IMG/VR virus record: IMGVR_UViG_3300038462_000040
Span: 91,853-155,852 of that record
Direction: 5' to 3' (one strand)
DNA length: 64,000 bases
Source of the DNA: a virus
Shown: positions 46,109 through 55,291 of the stretch, in pieces
Numbering within the stretch: the stretch's first letter is position 1
How the letters are laid out: the number at the start of each line of letters is the position of its first letter
Notes under the pieces: generated by a model
Seen by the model: only the letters and a program-made list of their open reading frames with translations
Told to the model about the DNA's origin: nothing
Database searches by the model: none
Made by a program: the position numbers and the translations under genes

Positions 46109-47157
46109 ATGAATATCATTCAAATAATTAAAGAAGAAGTTAAAAATTATTTAGCTGAATCTAAACAAACAGAACAACAAGCTATTGCTATTTTAAAAAA
46201 AATGGTATAGATGATAATAATATAAATAATTTAATAAATAAATTTCGAGGTATTGATAAGTCAAAAAATCAAATTCTTATTCCTATTATGTCTAAAGCAT
46301 ATCTTGAAGTTGGTGATAGAGGATTAAATGATATATTACGTTTATTTACAACAGTATCTGAATTGCTTAATACAAATAAAATTACTACACCACAAATATC
46401 CGATGTAGGATATATTATTAATAATAAAACATTTTCTAATTATCTAAAATTTGCTGAATTTATTCATGGATTAGAATCTATGTCTAAAGGTCTCGAACAA
46501 TGGAAAGGCAAAATTAATGTAGACACCAACGAATCACCAATTTGGGAAGGTAATAACATTAAAATTTATGATGGTAATGATGTTGGTAAATGTATTCATT
46601 ATACTACTGGTGCACTTACTGGACAACATTATGGTTTTTGTATTGGGCAACCAGCAAATACTATGTGGCAAAGTTATCGTGATACTAAAACAAGTACATT
46701 TTATTATGTTATTGATAGTAATCGTGATTTAAGTGACCCATTACATATTGTTGTTGTTGATGCTACTGATAGAGGAATTGAATTAACTGATGCAAATAAT
46801 ACTACAGGTAATATTGAAAAATATGGTAATAAGATTCAAAGTTATTTTAAATATTTAAAAAATAAAAAAGTTCCAGTAGAAAAATTATTTATTAATAAAC
46901 CGAAAACACCTGACGAAGAGCAAGAAACCGAAAAATTAGGTACAAAAAATCAAAGTTTAGATTGGTTTAATAACCTTACATTTGAAGAAAAATCAAAATA
47001 TATTGGTCGAGGACATTTACTTAGCAATGAACAATTTGAATATTTATGGCAGTATAAAAATGATAAAGGTGGTTATCATTTACTTCATCAATATCTTGAT
47101 ACGGGACAACCAATGCCAGAAAAACAATTTAATGTATTAATGGGAGAAGAAATTTAA
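46109..47157 (+). CDS. Phage structural-type protein read through a probable -1 frameshift
   Basis: The ATG at 46109 opens a 33-codon frame beginning M-N-I-I-Q-I-I-K-E-E-V-K-N-Y-L-A-E|S, a tag-like helix ending L-A-E. It stops at 46210. The downstream frame is coding without a break upstream of its first ATG (46288): after A8 at 46195-46202 it reads K-N-G-I-D-D-N-N. A -1 slip at A-AAA-AAA fuses the frames. The body has C-I-G-Q-P-A-N-T-M-W-Q-S-Y-R-D-T-K and F-Y-Y-V-I-D, a pattern I associate with large phage virion proteins. A sequencing or real deletion in the homopolymer is the alternative. Confidence 0.65.
46195..46202 (+). promoter_or_regulatory. Putative -1 slippery site (A8)
   Basis: T-TTA-AAA-AAA-ATG in the zero frame; a one-base backward slip continues into the long downstream frame, which has no nearby start of its own for 77 bases. 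Confidence 0.5.
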
Positions 47158-47163
47158 TTTTTT

Positions 47164-48432
47164 ATGGATAAAGCACAGAAGTCACTAATTGACACATATT
47201 ATCGTAAAAGGGCAATAGCTGCAAGCCAAAGTCCAAGATATAAATATTTACCATATGAATATAGTAAATATGCATTGGAAAATAAAATTATGGATTTTAG
47301 TAAATTAAGTATTGGTGATGTTTATGAAATTTATTCTACAAATCCCGATGTTCAACAATATGTTAAACCAATAATAGATACATATAATAAAAAAAGTACA
47401 GGATTTTTAAAAATTTTATTAAATTATGAAAATTCTGACAATTATAAAGAATTAGAAAATTTTATTACAAATAGTAATTTTTATAAAGAAAATTGTAAAG
47501 GAATTTATTTTCATAGCAATTATTTTATAATTAAAGTAGATAATAGTACTATTCTTAATATACTTAATTTAGAAGATAATTATGATTATGTTACTGCAAC
47601 TGCTAATGGATATTATAATGATAGAAATGTCGATACTGATGAATTAAATTATATGCAACGCACATTATCGAATACTAATATGTCTAAAATAAATAAAATT
47701 GCTAAAATGATGGGTGCAGATGATGAAACTATATCTGAATTTTATGAAGAAAGTAATCTTACTGATTTTTTAAATGAACACAAATTAGATGTAATTAATG
47801 ATGTTTATTTATCAGAATATAGTCAATCTTTTGGTGAAGCAGAAGCAGCAGCAGCAAACGAACAATTAGAAACATTTCCATTAGTAATTGATAATAATGA
47901 AACATCAATAGATATTAATAAAATATTGCACTATATATATAAAAATAATTTAAAAAATATTTCAACATTTGACCAATTTTTAGAAAATTTAAAAACAAAA
48001 AATAACATTAATTATGAAAACATAAATAATGATGCATATAATCATATGGATTTAACTGAACTTAATCAAGCAATTGATGATAAATTAGTTGATATTATTA
48101 ATGGATTTGATGACCCTGATAGTGATTATTATGGACTTGTTAAAGGATATACAGAATTACAAGAATATATTTCTAAATATAAATTTACACCTGTTAATAA
48201 GAAAGGAATAATTGCTACATATAAACAACAAGATAAAACAATTAATATCACCGAATTTAAATATGACGAAAATGAAGAAGATAATAAAAAACTAAAATTT
48301 AAAATTCATTTTATTTATAATGGTGGTAAAACTCCATTTGAAAGGTCGGGTTGGATATTTGCTTCTAATTTAGGTAATTATATTAAACAACAAGAAATTA
48401 AAATAATGAGAGAAGCAATACAAATTTCATAA
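47164..48432 (+). CDS. Hypothetical phage protein downstream of frameshifted gene
   Basis: 422 aa, acidic, Asn/Tyr-rich. Begins M-D-K-A-Q-K-S-L-I-D-T-Y-Y-R-K-R and has an A-E-A-A-A-A-N-E segment near 230. No recognised domain. It starts 6 bases after the preceding gene, so the two are probably a functional pair, perhaps both virion-associated. Confidence 0.6.
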   Translation: MDKAQKSLIDTYYRKRAIAASQSPRYKYLPYEYSKYALENKIMDFSKLSIGDVYEIYSTNPDVQQYVKPIIDTYNKKSTGFLKILLNYENSDNYKELENFITNSNFYKENCKGIYFHSNYFIIKVDNSTILNILNLEDNYDYVTATANGYYNDRNVDTDELNYMQRTLSNTNMSKINKIAKMMGADDETISEFYEESNLTDFLNEHKLDVINDVYLSEYSQSFGEAEAAAANEQLETFPLVIDNNETSIDINKILHYIYKNNLKNISTFDQFLENLKTKNNINYENINNDAYNHMDLTELNQAIDDKLVDIINGFDDPDSDYYGLVKGYTELQEYISKYKFTPVNKKGIIATYKQQDKTINITEFKYDENEEDNKKLKFKIHFIYNGGKTPFERSGWIFASNLGNYIKQQEIKIMREAIQIS

Positions 48433-48466
48433 ATCACACATTAATTTAAAATAATTTAATTTTTTG

Positions 48467-48492
48467 TAACATTTATTTGTTTTATTCGTATT
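48467..48492 (+). promoter_or_regulatory. Promoter region of leader C
   Basis: TTGTAAC-N16-CGTAT (the bipartite motif), overlapped by a GTATTTATG box (48488-48496) and followed by TACATTTG (48500-48507), a -7-like element. The leader ATG is at 48544. Confidence 0.6.
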
Positions 48493-48543
48493 TATGATAT
48501 ACATTTGCAAAAGAAATTAATAATTAAAATAAAAAATAAAGCA

Positions 48544-48636
48544 ATGTTTACATTTGGAACATATTATTACGGTAAAAAATCTTATAAGAAACAACTTATG
48601 AGAATCGGGAATGCTGTGTTCAAAATACAATGCTAA
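48544..48636 (+). CDS. Leader peptide C (Tyr/Lys-rich), tRNA-array attenuator
   Basis: 30 codons. Residues 7-16 read Y-Y-Y-G-K-K-S-Y-K-K. Codons include TAT, TAC, AAA and AAG. The array that follows encodes Lys(TTT), Tyr(GTA) and Lys(CTT), matching both the amino acids and the two Lys codons. The control block ends 10 bases before segment 1 of the attenuator. As with leader A, stalling there would leave segment 1 free. Confidence 0.82.
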   Translation: MFTFGTYYYGKKSYKKQLMRIGNAVFKIQC

Positions 48637-48689
48637 TAAATTACAAAGTATAAATAACATAAACCCGATTCGAAAGTTTCGGGTTTTTT
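48602..48689 (+). promoter_or_regulatory. Attenuator C
   Basis: GAATCGGG (48602-48609) in the leader ORF is complementary to CCCGATTC (48664-48671). The latter overlaps the terminator stem AAACCCGA/TCGGGTTT (48661-48668 with 48679-48686), followed by T6. Confidence 0.83.
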
Positions 48690-48700
48690 GCTTTTAATAT

Positions 48701-48774
48701 GCATTCGTGGCAGAGTGGTTTATGCCCCCGCCCTTTAAGCGGTGACCACGTGGGTCCGACTCCCACCGAATGCA
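48701..48774 (+). tRNA. tRNA-Lys(TTT) with C33
   Basis: Acceptor GCATTCG/CGAATGC, anticodon arm CCGC-CCTTTAA-GCGG (C33), T-arm GTGGG-TCCGACT-CCCAC. Starts 11 bases after the attenuator U-run. Array C. Confidence 0.88.
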
Positions 48775-48783
48775 CAAAATTTT

Positions 48784-48862
48784 GGAAGTACTGAACATAG
48801 GTGGGTTCAAGACTCTGTAAAAGTCCCGCTTCGGCATGGGGGTTCAACTCCCTCTACTTCCA
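48784..48862 (+). tRNA. tRNA-Tyr(GTA)
   Basis: Acceptor GGAAGTA/TACTTCC, anticodon arm GACT-CTGTAAA-AGTC, type II variable arm with CCG-CTT-CGG, T-arm GGGGG-TTCAACT-CCCTC. Array C. Confidence 0.93.
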
Positions 48863-48867
48863 CAACA

Positions 48868-49018
48868 TGGGTAGTCTTTCGGTGTGATGAACCGAGCCGT
48901 CAAGAAAGACGGTGCTCGAAAGGATAAGGTTAAAAAATGAAGAAATGCTACTGTACATAATAGATGCGCATAAAAGTACTAGAAAGGTCTTCGATTGGTT
49001 TGAATCCCCTACTACCCA
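48868..49018 (+). ncRNA. tRNA-like RNA of unknown type
   Basis: A perfect 8-bp closing stem TGGGTAGT/ACTACCCA encloses about 135 nt. The 3' side has a T-loop-like TTTGAAT at tRNA spacing from the acceptor. Inside are hairpins CGGT-7-ACCG and CCGTC-6-GACGG, and no normal anticodon arm. It lies between tRNA-Tyr and tRNA-Lys. It could be an intron-containing tRNA or an unknown RNA. Confidence 0.45.
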
Positions 49019-49024
49019 CAAATT

Positions 49025-49098
49025 GACTTCGTATCCGTAGAGGCATTCGGACTTGACCCTTAATCAAGGATACGTGGGTTCGACCCCCACCGGAGTCA
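49025..49098 (+). tRNA. tRNA-Lys(CTT) with C33
   Basis: Acceptor GACTTCG/CGGAGTC, anticodon arm CTTGA-CCCTTAA-TCAAG (C33), T-arm GTGGG-TTCGACC-CCCAC. Last tRNA of array C. Confidence 0.88.
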
Positions 49099-49100
49099 CA

Positions 49101-49132
49101 AAACCTGTTAGAATTAACTAGCAGGTTTTTTT
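49101..49132 (+). terminator. Intrinsic terminator ending array C
   Basis: AAACCTG/CAGGTTT stem with inner TAG/CTA extension and T7. Confidence 0.88.
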
Positions 49133-49139
49133 ATTTAAT

Positions 49140-49148
49140 GTATTTATA
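49140..49148 (+). promoter_or_regulatory. GTATTTATA promoter-like motif
   Basis: Plus-strand copy just after the array C terminator. A host-type TATATTTG (49214-49221) with TTG at 49191 lies closer to the VWA gene start at 49257. Confidence 0.5.
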
Positions 49149-49256
49149 TTCCCATACTTATTATTTTTATTTGGATTAAATAAAAATAACTTGCATTTTT
49201 GATAAAAAGATGTTATATTTGGGATAAAATAATTTTATGCTTAAGTAATATGAAAA

Positions 49257-50066
49257 ATGGCAAACAAAAAAATTAAAAAAACAACTACAACCACCGTCAC
49301 TGAAGAAATAGTTGACGTTCCTACAAATGAAAAAACTCAAATTATCTGTATACTTGACCAAAGTGGTTCAATGTCAACGATTATATCGGATAGTATTGGC
49401 GGATTTAATACTTTTTTAAGAAAACAAAAAGAATTAAAAGATGAGGCAACAATAACAGTTGCATTGTTTGATGATAAATACAATTTACTTTATGACAATA
49501 TTGACATAAAGAAAGCTGAAGAACTTACAAGTGAAATTTGGATTCCAAGAGGAATGACTGCTCTTTATGATGCTATTGGTAAAACAATTAATAATGTTAG
49601 AAGTACACATACACGTCTCGGCAACGAAAAACCTTCAAAAGTTTTAGTTTGTATTGTAACTGATGGTGAAGAAAACCATAGCCGTGAATACAAACTTGAT
49701 GACATTAAAACTCTTATAAAGAAATGTGAAAAAGATGATTGGAATTTTATTTATTTGGCTGCAAATCAAGATGCATTTTCTGTTGGTCAATCATTTGGTG
49801 TAAGTGCTGGAAATACTTTTACTTATATGGCAACAACTGATGGAGTAGTTAGTATGTCAAATACATTGAATAATGCATCAGTATCATATAGAAGTATGAA
49901 CACAACAGATGGTAATTTTCAAAAATTGTCAAAATCTTTAATTACTACTGATGATGAAAATAAAAAAGATGTTAAAGATAATGGGAATTTGAGTTTATTC
50001 AGCACTGCAGATGGAAATTCAGTAACATCAACCAATACTTTAATAGTTACTAAAGACGATAAATAA
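49257..50066 (+). CDS. VWA-domain protein
   Basis: 269 aa. The MIDAS motif is C-I-L-D-Q-S-G-S-M-S (about 32-41). R-G-M-T-A-L-Y-D-A-I and V-T-D-G-E-E-N-H-S complete the von Willebrand factor A metal site. The C-terminal 80 residues are Ser/Thr/Asn-rich. No signal peptide, so it acts in the cytoplasm. A second, larger VWA gene (52981) flanks the ribonucleotide reductase on the other side. Role in the phage unknown. Confidence 0.8.
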   Translation: MANKKIKKTTTTTVTEEIVDVPTNEKTQIICILDQSGSMSTIISDSIGGFNTFLRKQKELKDEATITVALFDDKYNLLYDNIDIKKAEELTSEIWIPRGMTALYDAIGKTINNVRSTHTRLGNEKPSKVLVCIVTDGEENHSREYKLDDIKTLIKKCEKDDWNFIYLAANQDAFSVGQSFGVSAGNTFTYMATTDGVVSMSNTLNNASVSYRSMNTTDGNFQKLSKSLITTDDENKKDVKDNGNLSLFSTADGNSVTSTNTLIVTKDDK

Positions 50067-50100
50067 TTTCTGTTTTTTTGTATCTAATTTCGTTTTATTT

Positions 50101-50125
50101 GGGGGCAAATTTGCTCCCTTTTTTT
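50101..50125 (+). terminator. Intrinsic terminator
   Basis: GGGGGCAAATTTGCTCCC hairpin followed by T8, 34 bases after the VWA stop. Confidence 0.8.
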
Positions 50126-50193
50126 GTTAAAAGTTTCAGTATTAAATCATTAAAAAATTTAAAAAAATAATTAATAAAAACTCATATACACTT

Positions 50194-50202
50194 GTATTTA
50201 TA
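50194..50202 (+). promoter_or_regulatory. GTATTTATA promoter-like motif
   Basis: Plus-strand copy 53 bases upstream of the ribonucleotide reductase start. Confidence 0.5.
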
Positions 50203-50255
50203 AATGTTTTTCAATACATTTATAAAATAAAATATTATAAAAAATTATTATTCTC

Positions 50256-52805
50256 ATGATAGAAAAATCTCAAAAAGTTTATTCCAAACAAGAAGTAGAA
50301 AAAGCAACATTAAATTATTTTAAAAATGATGAACTTGCAACAGATGTATGGATACGAAAATATTGTTTAAAAGATGAAAAAAATTATTATGAATTAACTC
50401 CAGATGATATGCATCGAAGAATTGCAAAAGAACTCGCAAGAATCGAAGCAAATTATCCAAATCCAATCAATGAAGACCAGATTTATGAAACATTAAAAAA
50501 TTTTCAAAGAATTGTTCCTCAAGGAAGTCCAATGTCAGGTATTGGTAATAATTTTCAAGTTGTATCATTATCAAATTGTTTTGTAATTGGCAATAAAGGT
50601 GATTCTGATTCTTATGGTGGTATTTTAAAAATTGACCAAGAACAGGTTCAACTTATGAAGCGTAGGGGTGGTGTTGGACACGATTTATCTTATATTCGAC
50701 CAGCAGGTAGTCCTGTAAAAAATTCGGCAATTACTTCAACTGGTATTGTTCCTTTCATGGAAAGATATTCCAATAGTACAAGAGAAGTAGCACAAGATGG
50801 TCGCAGGGGTGCATTAATGTTAAGTGTTTCAATAAAACATCCTGATGCCGAAAAATTTATTGATGCAAAATTAACACAAGGAAAAATTACTGGTGCAAAT
50901 ATTTCTGTAAAATTAACAGATGATTTTATGAATGCTGCAATACAAGGAACAACATTTATTCAACAATATCCAATTGATAATCAATCAAAATATACTAATG
51001 AAATTGATGCACAAAAACTTTGGAAAAAAATAATATATAATGCTTGGAAATCTGCTGAACCCGGAATTCTTTTTTGGGATACAGTAATTCGTGAAAGTAT
51101 TCCTGATTGTTATTCGGATTTAGGATTTAAAACTGTAAGTACAAATCCTTGTGGTGAAATACCATTATGTCCAAATGATAGTTGTCGATTATTAGCAATT
51201 AATTTATATGGTTATGTTATAAATCCATTTACAAAAGAAGCACAATTTAATTGGGAATTATTTAAACAAGATGTAATTATTGCACAAAGATATATGGATG
51301 ATATCATAGATTTGGAACTTGAAAAAATTGATGCCATTTTAGAAAAAATAAAATCTGACCCAGAAGACGAATTTATTAAATTATATGAAATAAATCTTTG
51401 GAAAGAAATTAAAGAAATGACATTTAAAGGTCGTAGAACTGGATTAGGTGTTACTGCGGAAGGTGACATGCTTGCAGCATTAGGGCTTATATATGGTACA
51501 GATACTGCAACAAATTTTAGCGAAGAAGTACATGAAACATTAAAATTAGATGCATATCGTTCATCGATAATAATGGCTAAAGAACGTGGTTGTTTTCCAA
51601 TATTCTCCGCAAATCTTGAAGTGAATAATCCTTTCATTCTCCGCATAAAAAATGAAGACTTGCAACTATATGAAGATATGATTACTTATGGTCGAAGAAA
51701 TATTGCTTTACTTACAATCGCACCAACAGGAACAGTATCTCTGATGACACAAACTACTTCAGGTATTGAATGTTGTTACTTACCTGTGTATATGAGAAGA
51801 CGAAAAATTAATCCACAAGAAAAAGATGTTCGTATTGATTTTGTTGATAATGAAGGAATTGCATGGATGGAATATCCAGTCTTTCATCATAAATTTGAGA
51901 TATGGTTGAAAGTAAATGGATATGATGTTAATGTTGTTAAATCAATGAATAAAGAACAAATCGATGAAATTATTAAACAATCACCATATTATAAAGCAAC
52001 ATCAAATGATGTTGATTGGGTTAAAAAAGTCGAAATGCAAGGTAAAATTCAAAAACAAGTAGACCATTCCATTAGTGTTACTGTAAATCTTCCGGAAAAT
52101 GTAACAGAAGAAATTGTTGCTAATGTATATGAAACTGGTTGGCGTAGTGGTTGTAAAGGAATAACTGTTTATCGTGATAAAAGTCGTAATGGGGTGTTAG
52201 TTAGTATCGAAGAAAAAAAAGAAGAATTTCATGACATACATGCAATAAAACGTCCCAAAAGATTAAAAGCCGAAATTCATCGTTTTCAAAATAATTTGGA
52301 AAAATGGATTGCAGTTGTTGGCATAAAAGATAATAGACCTTACGAAATATTCACAGGTAAATTCGAAAATGGATTAAGCAATCTCCCCAATACGGTAAAA
52401 GATTGTGAAGTGGTTAAAAATATTATTGATGGAATTGATATTGATGGAAAACCAAGTAAAATTAAAAGGTATGATATTGAATATATTGATTTAAATGGTG
52501 TAAAACAAACACATATAGGTTTAAATCATGCATTTAATCCCGAATTTTGGAACTATGCTAAACTAATTTCTGGTATAATGCGACATGGAATGCCAATTAT
52601 TAAACAATTTGAATTAGTTGATTCACTTAATTTTAAAGAAGATTATATAAACACTTGGAAAAACGGTGTTGCACGTATTATAAAAAGATATGTTAAAGAT
52701 GGTGAAAAAAGTAAAGGCAATTGTCCGGAATGTGGTGGAACTGATTTTGTATTTGCAGAAGGTTGTATTCGTTGTGTTAAATGCTCTTGGTCAAAATGTA
52801 GTTAA
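50256..52805 (+). CDS. nrdJ: Class II (B12-dependent) ribonucleotide reductase
   Basis: 849 aa. Signature blocks: V-S-L-S-N-C-F-V (about 102-109), MKRRGGVGHDLSYIRPAGSP, N-P-C-G-E-I-P-L-C-P (finger-loop Cys), A-P-T-G-T-V-S-L-M-T, and a C-terminal C-P-E-C-G-G...C-I-R-C-V-K-C zinc ribbon typical of NrdJ. It reduces ribonucleotides using adenosylcobalamin and supplies dNTPs without a separate small subunit. Complete length, no intein. It is flanked by two VWA genes. Confidence 0.9.
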   Translation: MIEKSQKVYSKQEVEKATLNYFKNDELATDVWIRKYCLKDEKNYYELTPDDMHRRIAKELARIEANYPNPINEDQIYETLKNFQRIVPQGSPMSGIGNNFQVVSLSNCFVIGNKGDSDSYGGILKIDQEQVQLMKRRGGVGHDLSYIRPAGSPVKNSAITSTGIVPFMERYSNSTREVAQDGRRGALMLSVSIKHPDAEKFIDAKLTQGKITGANISVKLTDDFMNAAIQGTTFIQQYPIDNQSKYTNEIDAQKLWKKIIYNAWKSAEPGILFWDTVIRESIPDCYSDLGFKTVSTNPCGEIPLCPNDSCRLLAINLYGYVINPFTKEAQFNWELFKQDVIIAQRYMDDIIDLELEKIDAILEKIKSDPEDEFIKLYEINLWKEIKEMTFKGRRTGLGVTAEGDMLAALGLIYGTDTATNFSEEVHETLKLDAYRSSIIMAKERGCFPIFSANLEVNNPFILRIKNEDLQLYEDMITYGRRNIALLTIAPTGTVSLMTQTTSGIECCYLPVYMRRRKINPQEKDVRIDFVDNEGIAWMEYPVFHHKFEIWLKVNGYDVNVVKSMNKEQIDEIIKQSPYYKATSNDVDWVKKVEMQGKIQKQVDHSISVTVNLPENVTEEIVANVYETGWRSGCKGITVYRDKSRNGVLVSIEEKKEEFHDIHAIKRPKRLKAEIHRFQNNLEKWIAVVGIKDNRPYEIFTGKFENGLSNLPNTVKDCEVVKNIIDGIDIDGKPSKIKRYDIEYIDLNGVKQTHIGLNHAFNPEFWNYAKLISGIMRHGMPIIKQFELVDSLNFKEDYINTWKNGVARIIKRYVKDGEKSKGNCPECGGTDFVFAEGCIRCVKCSWSKCS

Positions 52806-52837
52806 TTTAAAAATTATAGTATTTACGTAAAAAGTTC

Positions 52838-52867
52838 TTTGAAATTTAAAAAAATTACATATCTTTG
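52838..52867 (+). promoter_or_regulatory. Host-type promoter plus boxA-like GTTCTTTGAA
   Basis: TTTG (52838-52841) and TATCTTTG (52860-52867), 18 bases apart, the former inside GTTCTTTGAA (52834-52843). A bipartite GTAAC-N16-CGTATA (52912-52938) follows before the VWA gene. Confidence 0.6.
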
Positions 52868-52911
52868 CTTTTTATAAAAAAATAATAAATGAAAATTTAT
52901 TGAAAAAACGT

Positions 52912-52938
52912 AACATCTATAAAAAATGTTCGTATAGA
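52912..52938 (+). promoter_or_regulatory. Bipartite promoter-like motif GTAAC-N16-CGTATA
   Basis: Second promoter-like signal upstream of the 762-aa VWA gene, same spacing as four others. Confidence 0.6.
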
Positions 52939-52980
52939 AAATATTGTACACATAAATAACTGTAATATAAATTAAATTGT

Positions 52981-55269
52981 ATGAAAAAAAATGTAAAATT
53001 TGATGAAAACTATTATCTAACTACTCAAGAAGTTAATAGTAATGCAACTATAGAGGTTGCAAAAAAAACAAACCACATTTTCGTGGTTGACGTGTCTGGC
53101 TCAATGTCAAATGAACTCCCTCTAATCAGAACACAATTAAAAAACAAACTTTCTAATTTAATGAAGGAAGGTGATACTATTTCAATTGTTTGGTTTTCGG
53201 GTAGTAGAGATGCTGGAATACTTAAAGAAGAAGTTGAAGTAAAGTCACTTAAAACCCTCAGTGATTTGAATGATGCTATCGATAAATGGCTTCGTCCTGT
53301 TGGATTAACTGCTTTCTTAAAACCATTAGAATTGGTTAAGGAATTAATTGGTAGAATTAAGAAAAACAGACCTAACGGTGCATTTTCAATGATTTTTCTT
53401 ACAGATGGGTGTAATAATGACTGCTCTTGGAATGAGGTTATTAAAACACTTAAATCACTTGAAAATGACATTGCATCTTCAACATTTGTTGAATATGGAT
53501 TTTATGCAGATTCACGTGCATTAACTCAAATGGCATCAATGCTTGGTGGTGAAAAAATTAGTTGTGATGGTTTTATTGATTTTGAACCAGTTTTTGACAA
53601 TAAAATTTCTTCAAGTATTAAAGGTGGAAAGAAAATTGTTGTTGATATTACTGATAAATATCTTTATGATTTTGCATTTTCTGTTTCAAATGGAAGTGTA
53701 TTGTTATATAATATTGTGGACAGTAAAATCATGGTTGGTTCAGATGTAAAAGAAATTTATTTCTTTAGTTCTAAAGCAATTGGTAATGAAGAATCTGCAT
53801 TAATTAATAATATTGTTCCTCAAGAACAAGTAGCTAAATTATATGCTGCAATTTATGTACTTGCCGATAAACTCATGAATGATGATGCCGAAAAAGTTTT
53901 CTATGCTCTTGGTGACCAACATTATTATCAAATATTAGCTAATGCATTTGGAAAACAAAAACTTAATGCATTTAAAACTGCAATTAAAGAATGCGTTGCT
54001 GATGTATCAAAAAGATTTCCTAATGGTATTAGTGCTATTCAGAAAGTTTCTGATAATGCATACTGCTTGATGAATCTTATTGAAGATTTAGGTAATACTG
54101 AAGGTTGTTTATTCTACCCAAATCATTCGGATTTTCAATATAACAGAATTGGTAGAAAAAAGATTTCTGCAGCAACTGTTCTAACAGAATCAGAAAAAAA
54201 ACAACTTTCTGAAGCAAAAAATGTTGAAGATGCCAACAAACTTCTTAAAGAATTTGAAGAAAAGAAAGTTGATGTGAAATTTGTTAATAGTAATCCTGAC
54301 AGGGGTTATCCATTAACTGATTTGGTTTGGAATGAATCACGTGCAAATTTATCAGTTCGTATCTATATTGAAGGCGAAGCATTACTTCCAAAAAATAAAT
54401 TTAATGTAGATAAAGTCAGTTCTTTCAAATACAATACTTTTACTCTCATAAAAGATGGTATTGTAAATGTTGATAAACTTCCAGTAAGTTATAGTAATGA
54501 ATTACTTACTCTTTTGGCAGAAAATAATGTTAAATATAATTTATGGAGAAGTCCAGTACCTGTACCTCCAAATGAAGATACTAAAATCATTATTGACCTT
54601 ACTTCATTACCTCTTATTAATAGAGGTATGGTAAAATCAGTTTCTGCAACCAGTCTTGCAAAACAGGAATGGGAACTTATAAAATTACAGGGTGATAAAA
54701 AAACATATGATTATTTTAGAAAATCATTATTTCCTAAAACCAGTAAATCATTTGTTGAATTGCTTGGTCAGGAAGCTACAGATTGGCTTAAAGAAGTAGG
54801 AATAACCGATTTTAATGGTTTTGCTCCAAAAGTAACATCTGCAGAAGCAACAGATTTTTACATGTCAGTTAATCTTGAAACCAAAATTAAAGGTTTATCC
54901 TCACTTCCAAAAGTTGAAGATGTTATTGCTAAAATTAAAGCAAAAAAAGAATTAAAGTTGAATGAATGGGTTATGGCTGATGCTATAAAGAAATACATGT
55001 CACAAACTGAATCTGAAATGTACTTATCTCTATCAGAAGAACAACAGAAAGGTGTGTTAAAAACTTATCTTGAAACTAAGTCAGGTATTCTTAATAAACA
55101 AAGAAGAAAAATTTTACAAGAAATCGCAGAGATTAAATTTTCTCTCATCCTCTCAAAAAGATGGTTCGTTGAATTCAAAAGTTTTGATGAAAATAAACTT
55201 GCTTTGAATATTGATGGTCAAGATTTGGATTTTGTTTTTGAATTAAGTGAAAAAGAAGAAAAGATTTAA
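52981..55269 (+). CDS. Large VWA-domain protein
   Basis: 762 aa. MIDAS at F-V-V-D-V-S-G-S-M-S (Asp37). V-G-L-T-A-F-L-K-P-L and I-F-L-T-D-G-C-N-N complete the metal site (about residues 105-150). After the VWA domain (about 1-200) come an all-helical middle and a basic C-terminal region without recognised motifs. It is cytoplasmic, with no signal or membrane span. It has two promoter-like signals of its own and a strong terminator, so is an independent unit. Function unknown; a scaffolding or chaperone-like role is possible. Confidence 0.75.
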   Translation: MKKNVKFDENYYLTTQEVNSNATIEVAKKTNHIFVVDVSGSMSNELPLIRTQLKNKLSNLMKEGDTISIVWFSGSRDAGILKEEVEVKSLKTLSDLNDAIDKWLRPVGLTAFLKPLELVKELIGRIKKNRPNGAFSMIFLTDGCNNDCSWNEVIKTLKSLENDIASSTFVEYGFYADSRALTQMASMLGGEKISCDGFIDFEPVFDNKISSSIKGGKKIVVDITDKYLYDFAFSVSNGSVLLYNIVDSKIMVGSDVKEIYFFSSKAIGNEESALINNIVPQEQVAKLYAAIYVLADKLMNDDAEKVFYALGDQHYYQILANAFGKQKLNAFKTAIKECVADVSKRFPNGISAIQKVSDNAYCLMNLIEDLGNTEGCLFYPNHSDFQYNRIGRKKISAATVLTESEKKQLSEAKNVEDANKLLKEFEEKKVDVKFVNSNPDRGYPLTDLVWNESRANLSVRIYIEGEALLPKNKFNVDKVSSFKYNTFTLIKDGIVNVDKLPVSYSNELLTLLAENNVKYNLWRSPVPVPPNEDTKIIIDLTSLPLINRGMVKSVSATSLAKQEWELIKLQGDKKTYDYFRKSLFPKTSKSFVELLGQEATDWLKEVGITDFNGFAPKVTSAEATDFYMSVNLETKIKGLSSLPKVEDVIAKIKAKKELKLNEWVMADAIKKYMSQTESEMYLSLSEEQQKGVLKTYLETKSGILNKQRRKILQEIAEIKFSLILSKRWFVEFKSFDENKLALNIDGQDLDFVFELSEKEEKI

Positions 55270-55291
55270 AACTCTTTGAATCACATATTTA

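Noticed and set aside
48641-48847. Minus-strand ORF of 68 codons with protein-like look
   Set aside because: It is the antisense of attenuator C and tRNA-Lys/Tyr; the apparent coding quality comes from tRNA base composition.
37573-49098. Suppressor tRNAs reading UGA or UAA (shifted anticodons TCA, TTA)
   Set aside because: Shifting the loop by one to restore U33 creates a C31-C39 mismatch, while the unshifted 5-bp stems are perfect; stop codons in the window are used normally.
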